Part shown: positions 31,538 through 41,573 of the stretch, piece after piece | How the letters are laid out: every line of letters begins with the position of its first letter | How positions within the stretch are numbered: position 1 is the stretch's first letter | DNA from: Phyllobacteriaceae bacterium | GTDB taxonomy: Bacteria > Pseudomonadota > Alphaproteobacteria > Rhizobiales > Rhizobiaceae | Length of the DNA stretch: 64,000 bases | Direction of reading: 5' to 3' | NCBI GenBank assembly: GCA_002708825.1 | Contig: PAPF01000033.1 | Coordinates: 33,320 to 97,319, forward strand | The notes under the pieces: model-generated | What the model was told of the DNA's origin: nothing | Database searches by the model: none | The model's input: the letters and a program-made list of their open reading frames with translations, nothing else | Position numbers and translations under genes: made by a program

Positions 31538-32306
31538 GGCCGGACTTCGCCAGACGTTGCCTGGCGACCCGCCAGAGGAAAAGCGGATTGCCCACCAGGT
31601 AGCGCCGCCAGAGGCGCGAAGGCTCCAGCCAGAGCCGATAGGCCCATTCCAGCCGCAAACGGCGGATCCATGCCGGTGCGCGCGGCACCGCGCCGGACAG
31701 GAAATCGAGCAACGCGCCGACGCCGACGGGAACCGTGCAATGCTCCGCGCCCAGTTTCCGGCCGATCCACAATTCCTGGCGCGGCACGCCCATCGCGACA
31801 AGGAGGATGTCGGGATGCAGGGCGCGCAGGCGTCCCAGAATCGCTTCCTCGGCGGCTGCGTCGAAGAAGCCGTCGCCGATGACCTCGTAGCGGTGCTGCG
31901 GGGCCTTGATGCGCAGTGCCTCGCACGCGGCGGCCACGTTGTCGCTGGTGGTCCCGAGCAGGCCGACCGTGAGCGGCTCCCGGCGGGCCTTCAGGAAGGC
32001 GGGTATGAAATCCGTGCCATTGAGGTTGGCGGGAAACGGCTCGCCGTAGAGAAGCTTGGACGCGATGTCCACGCCCACACCGTCGGGAAGCACGAGGAAA
32101 CGGCGCATGACGTCGGCGAATTCGGCATTCACGGCGGCCACGTTGGCATTGTGGGCGTTGAGGAAGCTGACAGGCGTGAAATGTCCCTTCTCGACCAGAT
32201 CGTCCAGCAGGGCGATGCCCTCCTCCCAGGTCAGCACGGCAACCGGCAGGCCGAGGATCTCGGCGGAAGGGGTCTTCAAACCGGTCTGGTCGAAAATGAT
32301 GTTCAT
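31527..32306 (-). CDS. WecG/TagA/CpsF family glycosyltransferase
   Basis: A 259-aa GT26-family enzyme, which adds a sugar (N-acetylmannosaminuronate in WecG) to an undecaprenyl-linked intermediate. Signatures are VSFLNAHNANVAAVN, LPDGVGVDIASKLLYG, NGTDFIPAFL and LLVAMGVPRQELWIG; the C-terminus is basic and probably membrane-associating (WIRRLRLEWAYRLWLEPSRLWRRYL). It overlaps the upstream GT4 gene by 4 nt and the downstream DUF6492-like gene by 11 nt. The sugar donor is not predictable. Confidence 0.92.
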   Translation of the reverse strand: MNIIFDQTGLKTPSAEILGLPVAVLTWEEGIALLDDLVEKGHFTPVSFLNAHNANVAAVNAEFADVMRRFLVLPDGVGVDIASKLLYGEPFPANLNGTDFIPAFLKARREPLTVGLLGTTSDNVAAACEALRIKAPQHRYEVIGDGFFDAAAEEAILGRLRALHPDILLVAMGVPRQELWIGRKLGAEHCTVPVGVGALLDFLSGAVPRAPAWIRRLRLEWAYRLWLEPSRLWRRYLVGNPLFLWRVARQRLAKSGHGR

Positions 32307-33484
32307 GCCGCGCGCCTGCCTGCGGCACCGGTGGCGAAAACGTCCAGCGCCCGCGTCACCCCCGCATCGAGCGCCGCCAACTGGGCGGCATAGAAGGCAG
32401 CCCCGTCAAGGCGCACCGAAGAACGCGCCTGGCGCACGAGGGCCACGGCAAATTCCTTCGGCTCCCCGGCGATGACGCAATTGTCCGGCACGCGGGCAAC
32501 GCCCCGCAGGGCCAGCGCCGTGGCCACGCTGGGGAGACCGTGTTCGAAGGTCTCGATGGTCTTGAGCTGGACGCCGGTGCCGGCGCGCGCGGCCAGCGGC
32601 ACCACGCGGGCATGGCGAATGAAGGCGGCGGCATCGGGCACCCGGCCGACGAAGCGTGTCCCCGGATGCCCGGACGGCATGCCGTCAGGCACCGAACCGG
32701 CGATCCGCACCGTGAAGGTGTCGGGCAGATGGGGCGTCACGGCGCGCAGGAACCAGTCCAGGCCGATGCGATTGGGCTCCCAGGTCCACGTGCCGATGAG
32801 GCCGGCGTCGTATTCCGCCTCTTCCGTGACAGGCAGGGGCGCTTGCGTGCAGGTGACGAGCGGCAGCGTGGTGAAGCGGTCGTGTCCGGCTTCCCGCGAC
32901 AGGACGGCGGCATCATCGTCCGACAATGTCAGCACATGGGCAGCGGCACGGCAGAAGCGGCTTTCCAGCGCGCGCAGATAGCGTGCCTCGCGGCGAAACA
33001 GGAAACGTTGCACGGGACTGCCGGCGGCTTCCGCATTCTGCTCCGCGGAAACATGTTCGACATTGTGCGCCACGAAAAGCGCGGGGCGCGACAGGAAGAG
33101 ATCGGGATAGGCACCGGCCATCTGCACGGCATTCAGCACGAAACCGTCGAACGGTGCGATGCCCTCCAGGGCACGCTCGACAGCCGCGCGCCCTGCAATC
33201 TGCAGCTTGGCGGACGAGACCGTCGTCCCGGCGGCTACCGCCTGACCCAGCCACTGGGCTTTCCTGAACTGGGTCGCGTGAGCGGTCGTCGGGTCGATCT
33301 CGCCAAGCACCACGCTGTTGCCATCGTCCGGCGGTCTTTGTCCGGGCCGGGCATAGCCGAGCACCGTCACCCGGGCGCCGGCCCTGCGCAGCGCGGACAG
33401 GATGGCCGCGTTGGCGATCTCGTAACCGGTCGTCGGCGTGCCATGCGGCACGATGGAACTGACGAAGACAAGATGCATGGTCAC
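32303..33484 (-). CDS. GT4-type glycosyltransferase
   Basis: A 393-aa GT-B-fold enzyme. The N-terminal domain opens VFVSSIVPHGTPTTGYEIANAAILSALRRAG, the nucleotide-binding C-terminal domain has LIGTWTWEPNRIGLDWFL and VRIAGSVPDG, and a donor-site region VVPLAARAGTGVQLKTIETFEHGLP resembles the EX7E-type motif. It is the first gene of the three-gene minus-strand glycan operon, with an ATGA overlap to the WecG-like gene. The 297-nt intergenic gap upstream (33485-33781) separates it from the divergent GT2 gene. I recognise no gene there; it must hold two promoters, and a few AT-richer stretches lie at 33640-33680. Confidence 0.85.
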   Translation of the reverse strand: MTMHLVFVSSIVPHGTPTTGYEIANAAILSALRRAGARVTVLGYARPGQRPPDDGNSVVLGEIDPTTAHATQFRKAQWLGQAVAAGTTVSSAKLQIAGRAAVERALEGIAPFDGFVLNAVQMAGAYPDLFLSRPALFVAHNVEHVSAEQNAEAAGSPVQRFLFRREARYLRALESRFCRAAAHVLTLSDDDAAVLSREAGHDRFTTLPLVTCTQAPLPVTEEAEYDAGLIGTWTWEPNRIGLDWFLRAVTPHLPDTFTVRIAGSVPDGMPSGHPGTRFVGRVPDAAAFIRHARVVPLAARAGTGVQLKTIETFEHGLPSVATALALRGVARVPDNCVIAGEPKEFAVALVRQARSSVRLDGAAFYAAQLAALDAGVTRALDVFATGAAGRRAA

Positions 33485-33781
33485 GCTCCGTCATCCCGGA
33501 CGCATGAGCGCGACGGCAGGCGGTATCCGGCCGGAGCCGTCCGCATTGCCGCGATCATGCCTGCCATGGGCGCGCCTGCCATCGGTTTCCTGCTCCCGGA
33601 AGCGGTCAGCGAACAGTGGTTCATGGGGCGCAATGTTACGGGCAAGCGGTTTCATCATCTTTAAGCAAGTTACGTGAACAACGAACGGAGACGCAGAAAA
33701 CCGCGATTCCGGCGACAGGCTTAACGCCGCCTTAATCGAAGGCAGGCAGGATGGGGCATTGCGACAAACCATGGCGCCTCC

Positions 33782-34765
33782 ATGCAGGATCCGATCACCA
33801 TCGTCACTCGTTCTCCCCGTCTCGCCCCGGAGCGGATCGAGGCCGTCATCACGATCCCGACCTACAAGCGTCCGGACCACCTCCTCGCCACGCTGGAAAC
33901 GCTGCGCATGCAGGAGACGGACCGGGCCTTTGCCGTGATCGTCATGGAGAACGAGGCGGAGGAGCGCGAGGGTGCGGCGGCGGCGGCACCCCTGTTTGAC
34001 GCCGGCGTCCTGCCCGGGCTCGTCATCATCGCCCATGAACGCGGCAATTGCTGCGCCTACAATGCGGGCTGGAAGACGGCGCTGGAGACCTTTCCGAATT
34101 TCCGGCACCTGCTCGTCATCGACGACGACGAACTGGCCGACCCCAACTGGCTGGAACGCATGGTGCTGACGGCCGAGGCGCTGGACGCGGACCTGGTCGG
34201 AGGGCCTCAGATCCCGATGTTCGAGCGGCCCGACATGGAGCACTGGCGCAGCCATCCGGTGTTCCGTCCGCCCCATGCCGAGACCGGCCGCGTCGACGCG
34301 CTCTACTCGTCCGGCAACCTGCTGATCGCACGGGCGGTGCTGGAGGCAATGGATTATCCCTTCCTCGACCTGCGGTTCAATTTCATGGGCGGCGGCGACA
34401 GCGATTTCCTCAGCCGGGCACGGCAGAAGGGTTTCCGCCAGGCCTGGTGCGCGGAGGCGCCGGTGCGCGAGACCATTCCGTCACGGCGCCTGCAGGCCGA
34501 CTGGATCCGAGCACGCAGCATCCGCAACGGTGTGATCTCCACGCTTGTCGAACGGGGCAAGCGGGCGCGCGAACCGTTCGGGCGCATCAAGGTGATCGCC
34601 AGGAGCCTGGCGCTTCTGGCCGCTTCCCCGGTTCGCGGACTGGCGGCGCTGCTGCGCACCGGCTCCGTATCCACCGGGCTTTACCCGGTCCTCGTCGGCA
34701 TCGGCCGCGTGATCGCGGAATTCGGCTATACGAATGAACAGTATCGCAACGCCGAGAAGAACTGA
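33782..34765 (+). CDS. Family 2 glycosyltransferase
   Basis: A 327-aa GT-A-fold transferase. The N-terminal nucleotide-sugar-binding strand is AVITIPTYKRPDHLLATLETL, the donor/metal motif LVIDDDELADPNWLERMV, and a typical acceptor loop is FMGGGDSDFLSRARQKGF. The C-terminus has one or two hydrophobic patches that may associate with the membrane. It is followed, with a 32-nt overlap, by the O-antigen ligase-like gene, so the two are co-expressed. The sugar is unknown. Confidence 0.88.
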   Translation: MQDPITIVTRSPRLAPERIEAVITIPTYKRPDHLLATLETLRMQETDRAFAVIVMENEAEEREGAAAAAPLFDAGVLPGLVIIAHERGNCCAYNAGWKTALETFPNFRHLLVIDDDELADPNWLERMVLTAEALDADLVGGPQIPMFERPDMEHWRSHPVFRPPHAETGRVDALYSSGNLLIARAVLEAMDYPFLDLRFNFMGGGDSDFLSRARQKGFRQAWCAEAPVRETIPSRRLQADWIRARSIRNGVISTLVERGKRAREPFGRIKVIARSLALLAASPVRGLAALLRTGSVSTGLYPVLVGIGRVIAEFGYTNEQYRNAEKN

Positions 34766-36044
34766 GCGAGGCAGGGCCGGCGCGGCACTTTCCGGCGCGC
34801 GGCTGGCGACAGGCCTGGCCACGGTCGTCTTCGTGATGCTGCTGGTCACGTTCAAGCCGCTCGATCCGGGAACCGGGCCGCAGGACGGCGGCGGTGACAT
34901 CGTCAACCAGCTTGGCTACGGCTCGCTGGGGGCGCTGGCGATACTGTGTCTGGCACTCTTCGCCGAACCGCGCAGACTGGTCGCGCTCGCCAGTCCGTGG
35001 TGGGCCCTGCTGCTGGGGTTTTTCGCGCTTTCCGTCCTGCGGGCAGCCGATCCCGGCGCAGCGGCGCGGGCGGCTTCCTTCTCGATCATCATCATCCTCG
35101 GCCTTGCCGCCGCACTCGCTCTGCCGCGCAGCTTCGACGGCCTTTCGACGATGATCAAGACCGCTGCGGCGATCATCCTCGTCCTGTCCTATGCCGGACT
35201 CGTACTGATGCCGGAGGCGGCGATCCACGGTTCCGGCGGCTACGAGGCGCAACATGCGGGCTTCTGGCGCGGCATCTATTCGCACAAGAACATCGCCGGC
35301 CCGGTCATGGCCTGCCTCGCCTTCGCCGGGCTGTGGCTGTGGCGGCGCGGGGAGCGCAAGGCCGGCGCCGCGATCTTCCTGGCCGCGATGGTGTTCGTGA
35401 TGAACACGGGGTCCAAGACGACCGCCGGACTTGTGCCCGCTGCCATGCTGCTGGTCATGCTGCCCAATCTCGTGGGCATGCGCCGCGCCGTGGTGCTGGC
35501 CTATGCGGTTTCCATCGTCACCTTCGGGCTGGCAACACTCGGCATCGTCTATATCGACGCGCTGAAGGACCTGGCCGCAGAACTGGCGCCGGACCTCACC
35601 TATATGGGCCGCACGACTCTCTGGGCCTTCGGCGGCGAAATGATCATGAAGAAACCGTGGACCGGCTATGGCTATGTCAGCTTCTGGGGGACGGACTTCA
35701 TCGCCAACCAGGATCTGCACTTCGATGCCGACTGGGATTTCCGCGGCATCGTGCATGGTCACAACGGCTACATGGACACGGCCATCGCCATGGGCCTGCC
35801 GGCGCTGGCGGCGGCGGTCATCGTGTTCAACATCGCGCCTCTTTTCGACTACATGCGCGTGCCGCGGCTGAAAGACAGCGTCTTCTTTGCCGACTTCCTG
35901 ATGATGGTGCTGCTTTTCACCACCCTGAATGCCTTCGTGGAAACTTTCTTCTTCCACCGCGCGGATCCGGTCTGGGTGATGCTGGTGTTCGCCACGCTGG
36001 GCCTGCGCATGATCTCGCGCGTGACGCTGCCCTCGCACGGCTGA
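34734..36044 (+). CDS. O-antigen ligase / exopolysaccharide polymerase-like membrane protein
   Basis: A 436-aa polytopic inner-membrane protein with about ten helices and the periplasmic Wzy_C region: FWRGIYSHKNIAGPVMA, TGSKTTAGLVPAAML, GRTTLWAFGGEMIMKKPWTGYGYVSFW and VHGHNGYMDTAIAMGLP. The G-HN-H pattern is characteristic of WaaL/ExoQ-type proteins. It may polymerise repeat units or ligate the glycan; ligase and polymerase cannot be separated by sequence. The ATG at 34734 lies 32 nt inside the preceding GT2 gene. Confidence 0.85.
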   Translation: MNSIATPRRTERGRAGAALSGARLATGLATVVFVMLLVTFKPLDPGTGPQDGGGDIVNQLGYGSLGALAILCLALFAEPRRLVALASPWWALLLGFFALSVLRAADPGAAARAASFSIIIILGLAAALALPRSFDGLSTMIKTAAAIILVLSYAGLVLMPEAAIHGSGGYEAQHAGFWRGIYSHKNIAGPVMACLAFAGLWLWRRGERKAGAAIFLAAMVFVMNTGSKTTAGLVPAAMLLVMLPNLVGMRRAVVLAYAVSIVTFGLATLGIVYIDALKDLAAELAPDLTYMGRTTLWAFGGEMIMKKPWTGYGYVSFWGTDFIANQDLHFDADWDFRGIVHGHNGYMDTAIAMGLPALAAAVIVFNIAPLFDYMRVPRLKDSVFFADFLMMVLLFTTLNAFVETFFFHRADPVWVMLVFATLGLRMISRVTLPSHG

Positions 36045-36114
36045 CGCCTGCCGTGATTGCAAAGCCGTTTCCGGTTTGCCAAGAAGGCCGGCGAGAAAAG
36101 GCAAGGAGGACACC

Positions 36115-36924
36115 ATGCGCGTGATCATGGCCGGATGCGGCAATATGGGTTTTGCGATGCTGAAAGCCTGGATCAGGGGCGGTGTCCTGGTTCCGGCCGA
36201 CTGCACGGTCATCGAACCGGCGGACGCCTTGCGCGCGCGGGCGGCGGATCAGGGCGTGAGCGTTTATGCCGAGGCATCCGCCATCCCGGACGGTACAGCC
36301 GCCGATGTGGTGGTGCTCGCTGTCAAGCCGCAGGTGATGGGCGTTGCCGCGCCGGCCTATCGCCGGTTCGCCGACGCCGGGGCCGCCATCCTCTCCATCG
36401 CCGCCGGGACCAGGATCGCAACCCTGCAGTCGCTGCTCGGCGAGGAGGCCGCCATCGTGCGCTGCATGCCCAACACGCCCGCCGCCATCGGTGCGGGCAT
36501 GATGGTGACCTTTGCCAATGACCGGGTGACGCCGCAGGCCATGGACGCCGTCAACACGCTCCTGGCGCAGAACGGTGCGGTCACATCCATCCCCTCGGAA
36601 GACCTGATGGACGCGGTCACCGCGGTTTCCGGCTCGGGGCCGGCCTATGTCTTCCATTTCATCGAGGCGCTGACGGCGGCCGGCGAAAAGGCCGGGCTGC
36701 CCGCCGAGACGGCCGGTCTGCTGGCCCGCCAGACCGTACTGGGCGCCGCCCGGCTGGCTTTCGAAAGCGGCGAGGCACCGGGCACGCTGCGCGAACAGGT
36801 GACCAGTCCGAACGGCACGACGGCGGCGGCGCTGGCGGTGCTGATGGGCGACAACCGCCTGAAGACGCTCGTGGAAGAGGCTGTCGACGCAGCCTGCGCC
36901 CGCTCCGTCGAACTGGGCTCGTGA
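36115..36924 (+). CDS. proC: Pyrroline-5-carboxylate reductase
   Basis: Reduces pyrroline-5-carboxylate to L-proline with NAD(P)H. The protein is 269 aa, the usual size. The nucleotide-binding start VIMAGCGNMGFAML is at residues 3-16, VLAVKPQVM follows, and the C-terminal signature is SGSGPAYVFHFIEALTAAGEKAGL and GTTAAALAVL. An excellent ribosome site (AAGGAGG, 36103-36109) precedes the ATG. It is 340 nt before gcvT, a gap filled largely by the glycine riboswitch. Confidence 0.96.
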   Translation: MRVIMAGCGNMGFAMLKAWIRGGVLVPADCTVIEPADALRARAADQGVSVYAEASAIPDGTAADVVVLAVKPQVMGVAAPAYRRFADAGAAILSIAAGTRIATLQSLLGEEAAIVRCMPNTPAAIGAGMMVTFANDRVTPQAMDAVNTLLAQNGAVTSIPSEDLMDAVTAVSGSGPAYVFHFIEALTAAGEKAGLPAETAGLLARQTVLGAARLAFESGEAPGTLREQVTSPNGTTAAALAVLMGDNRLKTLVEEAVDAACARSVELGS

Positions 36925-37008
36925 ATTCCCGGCAGCGAATGGGAGGTGACAAGCGCGCGGAATCGTCATAGGTTCGGCGCGCTCACGGTCGAAAGACCGG
37001 TCTGTCTG

Positions 37009-37207
37009 GCGGGAGAGAGCTTCTCCGGGAATGGGGAAGCCGCCGAAGGGGAAATCGCCCGAAATCTCTCAGGCAAAAGAACCGCGGACAGGTCAAGGCG
37101 CTCTGGAAAGTCAGGTTTCTCCCTTTGAGGAGAGGCTTGCGCCGACGGTGTAAGCGGTGCGGACAGGGTTCCCGCGGCGCGAATCTCTCAGGCTTCCGAC
37201 AGAGGGG
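37009..37207 (+). promoter_or_regulatory. Tandem glycine riboswitch upstream of gcvTHP
   Basis: Two consecutive glycine aptamers are visible. The first (about 37009-37111) has GGGAGAG, then CGCCGAAGGGG, AATCTCTCAGGC and CTCTGGAAAG. The second (about 37115-37207) has GAGGAGAG, GCGCCGACGGTG, AATCTCTCAGGC and GACAGAGGGG. These are the conserved elements of the gcvT motif, in which paired aptamers sense glycine and usually switch on the glycine cleavage genes. The gcvT ribosome site (37253-37258) follows by about 46 nt, so the expression platform probably controls translation initiation or early termination there. Confidence 0.93.
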
Positions 37208-37264
37208 CGGTCCATGCCTTCACTTCGAAGGCGGACCACGGTTTCTGTCGTGAAGGAGCTGCCC

Positions 37265-38368
37265 GTGGGCGAGAGCGATGACCTGAATACCCTACCCTTG
37301 CATGATCTCCATGCCGAGGCCGGCGCCAAGTTCGGTGCCTTTGCCGGCTGGTCCATGCCATTGAGCTATCCCCTGGGCGTATTGCAGGAACACCTGCATG
37401 TGCGCGAGAAGGCCGGCCTCTTCGACATTTCCCACATGCGGCTCGTGCTGGTGGAAGGCGCAGGCGCCGCATCCGCGATCGCGCGGGCCTGCCCGCTGCG
37501 GCCCGGCGCCATGGCAGACGGGCAGAGCAAGTATACCTTCCTTCTCAACGACCGGGCCGGGATCATCGATGACCTGATCGTCACCCGTCTCGGCGACGAA
37601 CGGTTCATGGTGGTGGCGAACGCATCGCGCGCAGCAGTGGATCTCGCCCGCCTTCGCGAGGCGGCCGGAGCATTCGAATGCACGGTCACGCCGCTCGACC
37701 GGGTGCTTCTGGCCCTGCAGGGACCGATGGCCGCCGACGTGATGCGCGATGCCGGCGAGGCGATCGACGCTCTTACCTTCATGTCGGGCACCGAGCCCCG
37801 TCCCGGCTGGTTCCTGACGCGTTCGGGCTATACCGGCGAGGACGGGTTCGAAGTCGCCGTGCCGGCGGACGAGGCGCACGCCTTCGCCGAGCGGCTTGCC
37901 GGGGATGAACGCGTGGCCTGGATCGGACTTGCGGCACGCGACAGCCTGCGGCTGGAAGCCGGGTTGTGCCTCTATGGCCAGGACCTCGACGAGGACACCG
38001 ACCCGGTAAGTGCGGGCCTGCTCTGGGCGATCCCGAAGGACCTGCGCGAGGGGGGCGACTTTTTCGGCGCGGACGCGCTGGCCCGCATCGTTGCCGAAGG
38101 CTCCAGACGCAAGCGAGTCGGTCTCGTCCCGGAGGGCCGCCAGCCGGTTCGCGCCGGCGCGCCGCTCCAGGATGAAGACGGCCAGGCCATCGGCGTGGTG
38201 ACGTCCGGCGGGTTCGGCCCGTCCGCTGGCCACCCCGTCTCCATGGGCTATGTGCCGAAAGACCTTGCAAGACCGGGCACGGCCCTGACGGCGGAGGTGC
38301 GCGGCAAGCCCGTGGCGATGACCGTTGTCAAACTACCCTTCATTCAGAAACGCAGCACCCAGGGATGA
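37265..38368 (+). CDS. gcvT: Glycine cleavage system T protein (aminomethyltransferase)
   Basis: Transfers the aminomethyl carbon from the H protein to tetrahydrofolate, giving methylene-THF and ammonia. The protein is 367 aa. Family features are [51 protein letters not shown] and [21 protein letters not shown]. The GTG at 37265 is chosen because AAGGAG (37253-37258) is at ideal spacing; an upstream ATG at 37214 would begin just past the riboswitch without family homology. It is the first gene of gcvT-gcvH-gcvP. Confidence 0.94.
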   Translation: MGESDDLNTLPLHDLHAEAGAKFGAFAGWSMPLSYPLGVLQEHLHVREKAGLFDISHMRLVLVEGAGAASAIARACPLRPGAMADGQSKYTFLLNDRAGIIDDLIVTRLGDERFMVVANASRAAVDLARLREAAGAFECTVTPLDRVLLALQGPMAADVMRDAGEAIDALTFMSGTEPRPGWFLTRSGYTGEDGFEVAVPADEAHAFAERLAGDERVAWIGLAARDSLRLEAGLCLYGQDLDEDTDPVSAGLLWAIPKDLREGGDFFGADALARIVAEGSRRKRVGLVPEGRQPVRAGAPLQDEDGQAIGVVTSGGFGPSAGHPVSMGYVPKDLARPGTALTAEVRGKPVAMTVVKLPFIQKRSTQG

Positions 38369-38373
38369 ATTCC

Positions 38374-38742
38374 ATGAGCAAGACCTATTTCACCGAAGAC
38401 CATGAATGGATCCGCGTCGAGAACGGCGTGGCGACGGTCGGCATCACCAACCATGCGCAGGAGCAGCTTGGCGATCTCGTCTTCGTGGAACTGCCGGAAA
38501 CCGGCAAGACCGTGTCGAAGGGCGATGCCGCGGTGGTCGTCGAATCCGTCAAGGCGGCATCGGACGTCTATGCGCCGGCCGATGGCGAGATCACCGAGGT
38601 GAACGATGCGCTGTCCTCACAGCCGGAACTCGTCAACAGCGCTGCCGAAGGCGATGGCTGGCTGTGGAAGATGAAACTCGCCGATGAAAGCCAACTGGAC
38701 GGACTGATGGACGCTGACGCCTATCAGGCCATGATCGGCTGA
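38374..38742 (+). CDS. gcvH: Glycine cleavage system H protein
   Basis: Lipoyl carrier that shuttles the aminomethyl group among the P, T and L proteins. The protein is 122 aa. The lipoyl-lysine is Lys60 in [15 protein letters not shown], and the N-terminus [14 protein letters not shown] is classic. The ATG at 38374 gives the canonical start; an ATG at 38365 overlaps the gcvT stop and would add three residues. gcvP follows after 10 nt. Confidence 0.97.
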   Translation: MSKTYFTEDHEWIRVENGVATVGITNHAQEQLGDLVFVELPETGKTVSKGDAAVVVESVKAASDVYAPADGEITEVNDALSSQPELVNSAAEGDGWLWKMKLADESQLDGLMDADAYQAMIG

Positions 38743-38752
38743 AGGAGCACCC

Positions 38753-41551
38753 ATGACCGCTGCAGCCCCCTTTGTGCGCCGCCATGTCGGGCTTTCCGAG
38801 ACGGACCTGCGCGCCATGCTTTCGCGGATCGGCGTTCCGTCACTGGAAACGCTGATCGCCGAAAGCGTCCCTGCCTCCATCCGGCTCGGCCGGGCGCTCG
38901 ACCTGCCACCGGCGGCCAGCGAGCAGGAGGCGCTCAGCGAACTGTTCGCCATGATGGCACGCAACACCCTTGCAAAAAGCTTCATCGGCCAGGGCTATCA
39001 CGGCTGCCACGTGCCGCCGGTCATCCAGCGCAACCTGTTCGAGAACCCGGCCTGGTATACCGCCTACACGCCCTACCAGGCGGAGATCAGCCAGGGGCGG
39101 CTGGAAATGCTGTTCCATTTCCAGACCCTGGTGGCCGAACTGACCGGCCTGCCGGTGGCTTCCGCCTCGCTGCTGGACGAAGGCACCGCGGTGGCCGAGG
39201 CCGTGGGCGTGGCCTTCCGCCATCACCGCGAGAAGCGCTCGCACGTGGCACTGGCCGGCAGCCTGCACCCGCAGACCATGGACGTGGTGCTGACGCGGGG
39301 CCAGGCGCTGGGGCTGACGGTTTCGGAGACGGTGGACGAAACGACTGCCGCATTGCTGATCGCATGGCCAGACACGAACGGCGTTTACGGCGACCATTCC
39401 GCGCTGATCGCCAAGGCCAAGGAGGTCGGTGCGCTGGTGGTTGCCGTTGCCGATCCGCTGGCGCTGACACTGCTGGAGGCGCCGGCCGGCTGGGGCGCGG
39501 ACATCGCGGTGGGCTCCATGCAGCGCTATGGCGTGCCCATGGGCCATGGCGGGCCGCACGCGGCCTACATGGCGGTGACGGACAACCTGACACGGCTGCT
39601 GCCAGGCCGTCTCGTCGGTGAATCCGTCGATGCGAAGGGCCGGCCCGGCTACCGGTTGGCATTGCAGACGCGCGAGCAGCACATCCGGCGCGAAAAGGCG
39701 ACTTCCAACATCTGCACGGCGCAGGCGCTGCTGGCCAACATGGCGGCGGCCTATGCCATCTGGCACGGACCGGAGGGTCTGCGCGCCATCGCCGCCGGAG
39801 TGCACGAAAAGGCGGCGCGCTTCGCCCGTGCACTTGCCGATCACGGACTGACGCTTGCCGGGTCGCATTTCTTCGACACCGTCACCGTGACCGTTCCCGG
39901 CAAGGCCGAGGCGATCGCGGCGGATGCGGAAGCCGACGGCCGGCTGTTGCGCGTCATCGACGCCGACACGGTGTCCGTGGCGTTCGACGAGACCAGCACG
40001 GATGACGACGTGACCGGCCTTGCCCGGCTGTTCGGCGCGAAGCTGCCGGACGTGGCGGCCAGCGCCCTGCCCGCGCCGCGCGAGGCCAAGGGCTTCCTGA
40101 CCCAGCCGGTCTTCCATGAAAACCGGTCGGAAACGGAGATGATGCGCCTGCTGCGCAAGCTGGCCGACAAGGATCTCGCGCTGGACCGGGCGATGATTCC
40201 GCTCGGCTCCTGCACCATGAAGCTGAATGCCGCTGCCGAGATGGCGCCGGTCAGCTGGGCTCAGGTGGCCAACATCCATCCCTTCGCGCCGCAGACCCAT
40301 GCACCGGGCTATCGCGCCATGTTCGACGACCTGGAAAAATGGCTTGGCGAGATCACCGGCTTCGATGCCGTCTCGCTGCAGCCCAATGCGGGCAGCCAGG
40401 GCGAATATGCCGGGCTGCTGGCGATCCGGCGCTATCACGAGGCGCGCGGCGACAGGGACCGGACGATCTGCCTGATCCCCTCCTCCGCCCACGGCACGAA
40501 CCCCGCAAGCGCGCACATGGCGGGCCTCGACGTGGTGGTGGTCAAGTGCACGGAGAGCGGCGACGTCGACGTGGACGACCTCAAGGCCAAGGCCGCGCAG
40601 CATGGCGACCGGCTGGCCGCCCTGATGGTCACCTATCCCTCGACCCACGGCGTGTTCGAGGAAGCGATCACGGAAATCTGCGAGATCGTCCATGCCCATG
40701 GCGGGCAGGTCTATCTCGACGGGGCCAATCTCAACGCCATGGTGGGACTGGCGCGGCCGGGCGACATCGGCGCCGATGTCTGCCACATGAACCTGCACAA
40801 GACCTTCTGCATTCCGCATGGCGGCGGCGGTCCCGGTGTCGGGCCGATCGGCGTCAAGGCGCATCTGGCGCCCTATCTGCCGGGCCACGTCACGCAGGGC
40901 AGCGATCATGCGGTGGCATCGGCGGCGTTCGGCAGCGCGTCCATCCTGCCGATCACCTGGATGTATATCCGGATGATGGGCGCGGACGGGCTGAAGCGAG
41001 CAACCGAGGTTGCGATCCTGTCAGCCAACTACATTGCCCGGCGGCTCGAAGACGCCTATCCGGTGCTCTACAAGGGCCGCAAGGGACGCGTGGCGCATGA
41101 GTGCATTCTCGACACGCGCGTGCTCAAGGACAGCGCCGGCATTACCGTGGAAGACATCGCCAAGCGGCTGATCGACTACGGCTTCCACGCGCCGACCATG
41201 TCGTGGCCGGTGGCCGGTACGCTGATGGTGGAGCCGACGGAGTCCGAGCCGAAGCGTGAAATCGACCGGTTCTGCGACGCCATGCTGGCCATCGCGGCGG
41301 AGGCGAAGAAGGTGGCGGACGGCACCTGGCCGAAGGATGACAACCCGCTTGTCAATGCACCCCATCCCGCCGAGGACCTGCTCGCCGGCGACTGGACGCA
41401 TCCCTACAGCCGGGCAGAAGCGGCCATGCCGGACGGCGCATCGCCGGCCTCGAAATACTGGCCGCCGGTGGCGCGCATCGACAATGTGCATGGCGACCGC
41501 AACCTGGTCTGCACCTGCCCGCCGGTCGAGGCGCTGGCCGTCAACGGCTGA
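38753..41551 (+). CDS. gcvP: Glycine dehydrogenase (decarboxylating), P protein
   Basis: PLP-dependent decarboxylase that releases CO2 from glycine and loads the H protein. The protein is 932 aa, the single-chain form with N- and C-terminal halves fused. The start ([17 protein letters not shown]) and LPLPPAA-type segment are typical, the C-half has [14 protein letters not shown], and the PLP lysine lies in the motif [16 protein letters not shown]. The lipoamide dehydrogenase (L protein) gene is not here and is probably shared with other complexes. Together with the phosphoglycolate phosphatase next door it can recycle photorespiratory glycine. Confidence 0.97.
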   Translation: MTAAAPFVRRHVGLSETDLRAMLSRIGVPSLETLIAESVPASIRLGRALDLPPAASEQEALSELFAMMARNTLAKSFIGQGYHGCHVPPVIQRNLFENPAWYTAYTPYQAEISQGRLEMLFHFQTLVAELTGLPVASASLLDEGTAVAEAVGVAFRHHREKRSHVALAGSLHPQTMDVVLTRGQALGLTVSETVDETTAALLIAWPDTNGVYGDHSALIAKAKEVGALVVAVADPLALTLLEAPAGWGADIAVGSMQRYGVPMGHGGPHAAYMAVTDNLTRLLPGRLVGESVDAKGRPGYRLALQTREQHIRREKATSNICTAQALLANMAAAYAIWHGPEGLRAIAAGVHEKAARFARALADHGLTLAGSHFFDTVTVTVPGKAEAIAADAEADGRLLRVIDADTVSVAFDETSTDDDVTGLARLFGAKLPDVAASALPAPREAKGFLTQPVFHENRSETEMMRLLRKLADKDLALDRAMIPLGSCTMKLNAAAEMAPVSWAQVANIHPFAPQTHAPGYRAMFDDLEKWLGEITGFDAVSLQPNAGSQGEYAGLLAIRRYHEARGDRDRTICLIPSSAHGTNPASAHMAGLDVVVVKCTESGDVDVDDLKAKAAQHGDRLAALMVTYPSTHGVFEEAITEICEIVHAHGGQVYLDGANLNAMVGLARPGDIGADVCHMNLHKTFCIPHGGGGPGVGPIGVKAHLAPYLPGHVTQGSDHAVASAAFGSASILPITWMYIRMMGADGLKRATEVAILSANYIARRLEDAYPVLYKGRKGRVAHECILDTRVLKDSAGITVEDIAKRLIDYGFHAPTMSWPVAGTLMVEPTESEPKREIDRFCDAMLAIAAEAKKVADGTWPKDDNPLVNAPHPAEDLLAGDWTHPYSRAEAAMPDGASPASKYWPPVARIDNVHGDRNLVCTCPPVEALAVNG

Positions 41552-41573
41552 CCGGGTAGAGGGGCCGGCTTTC

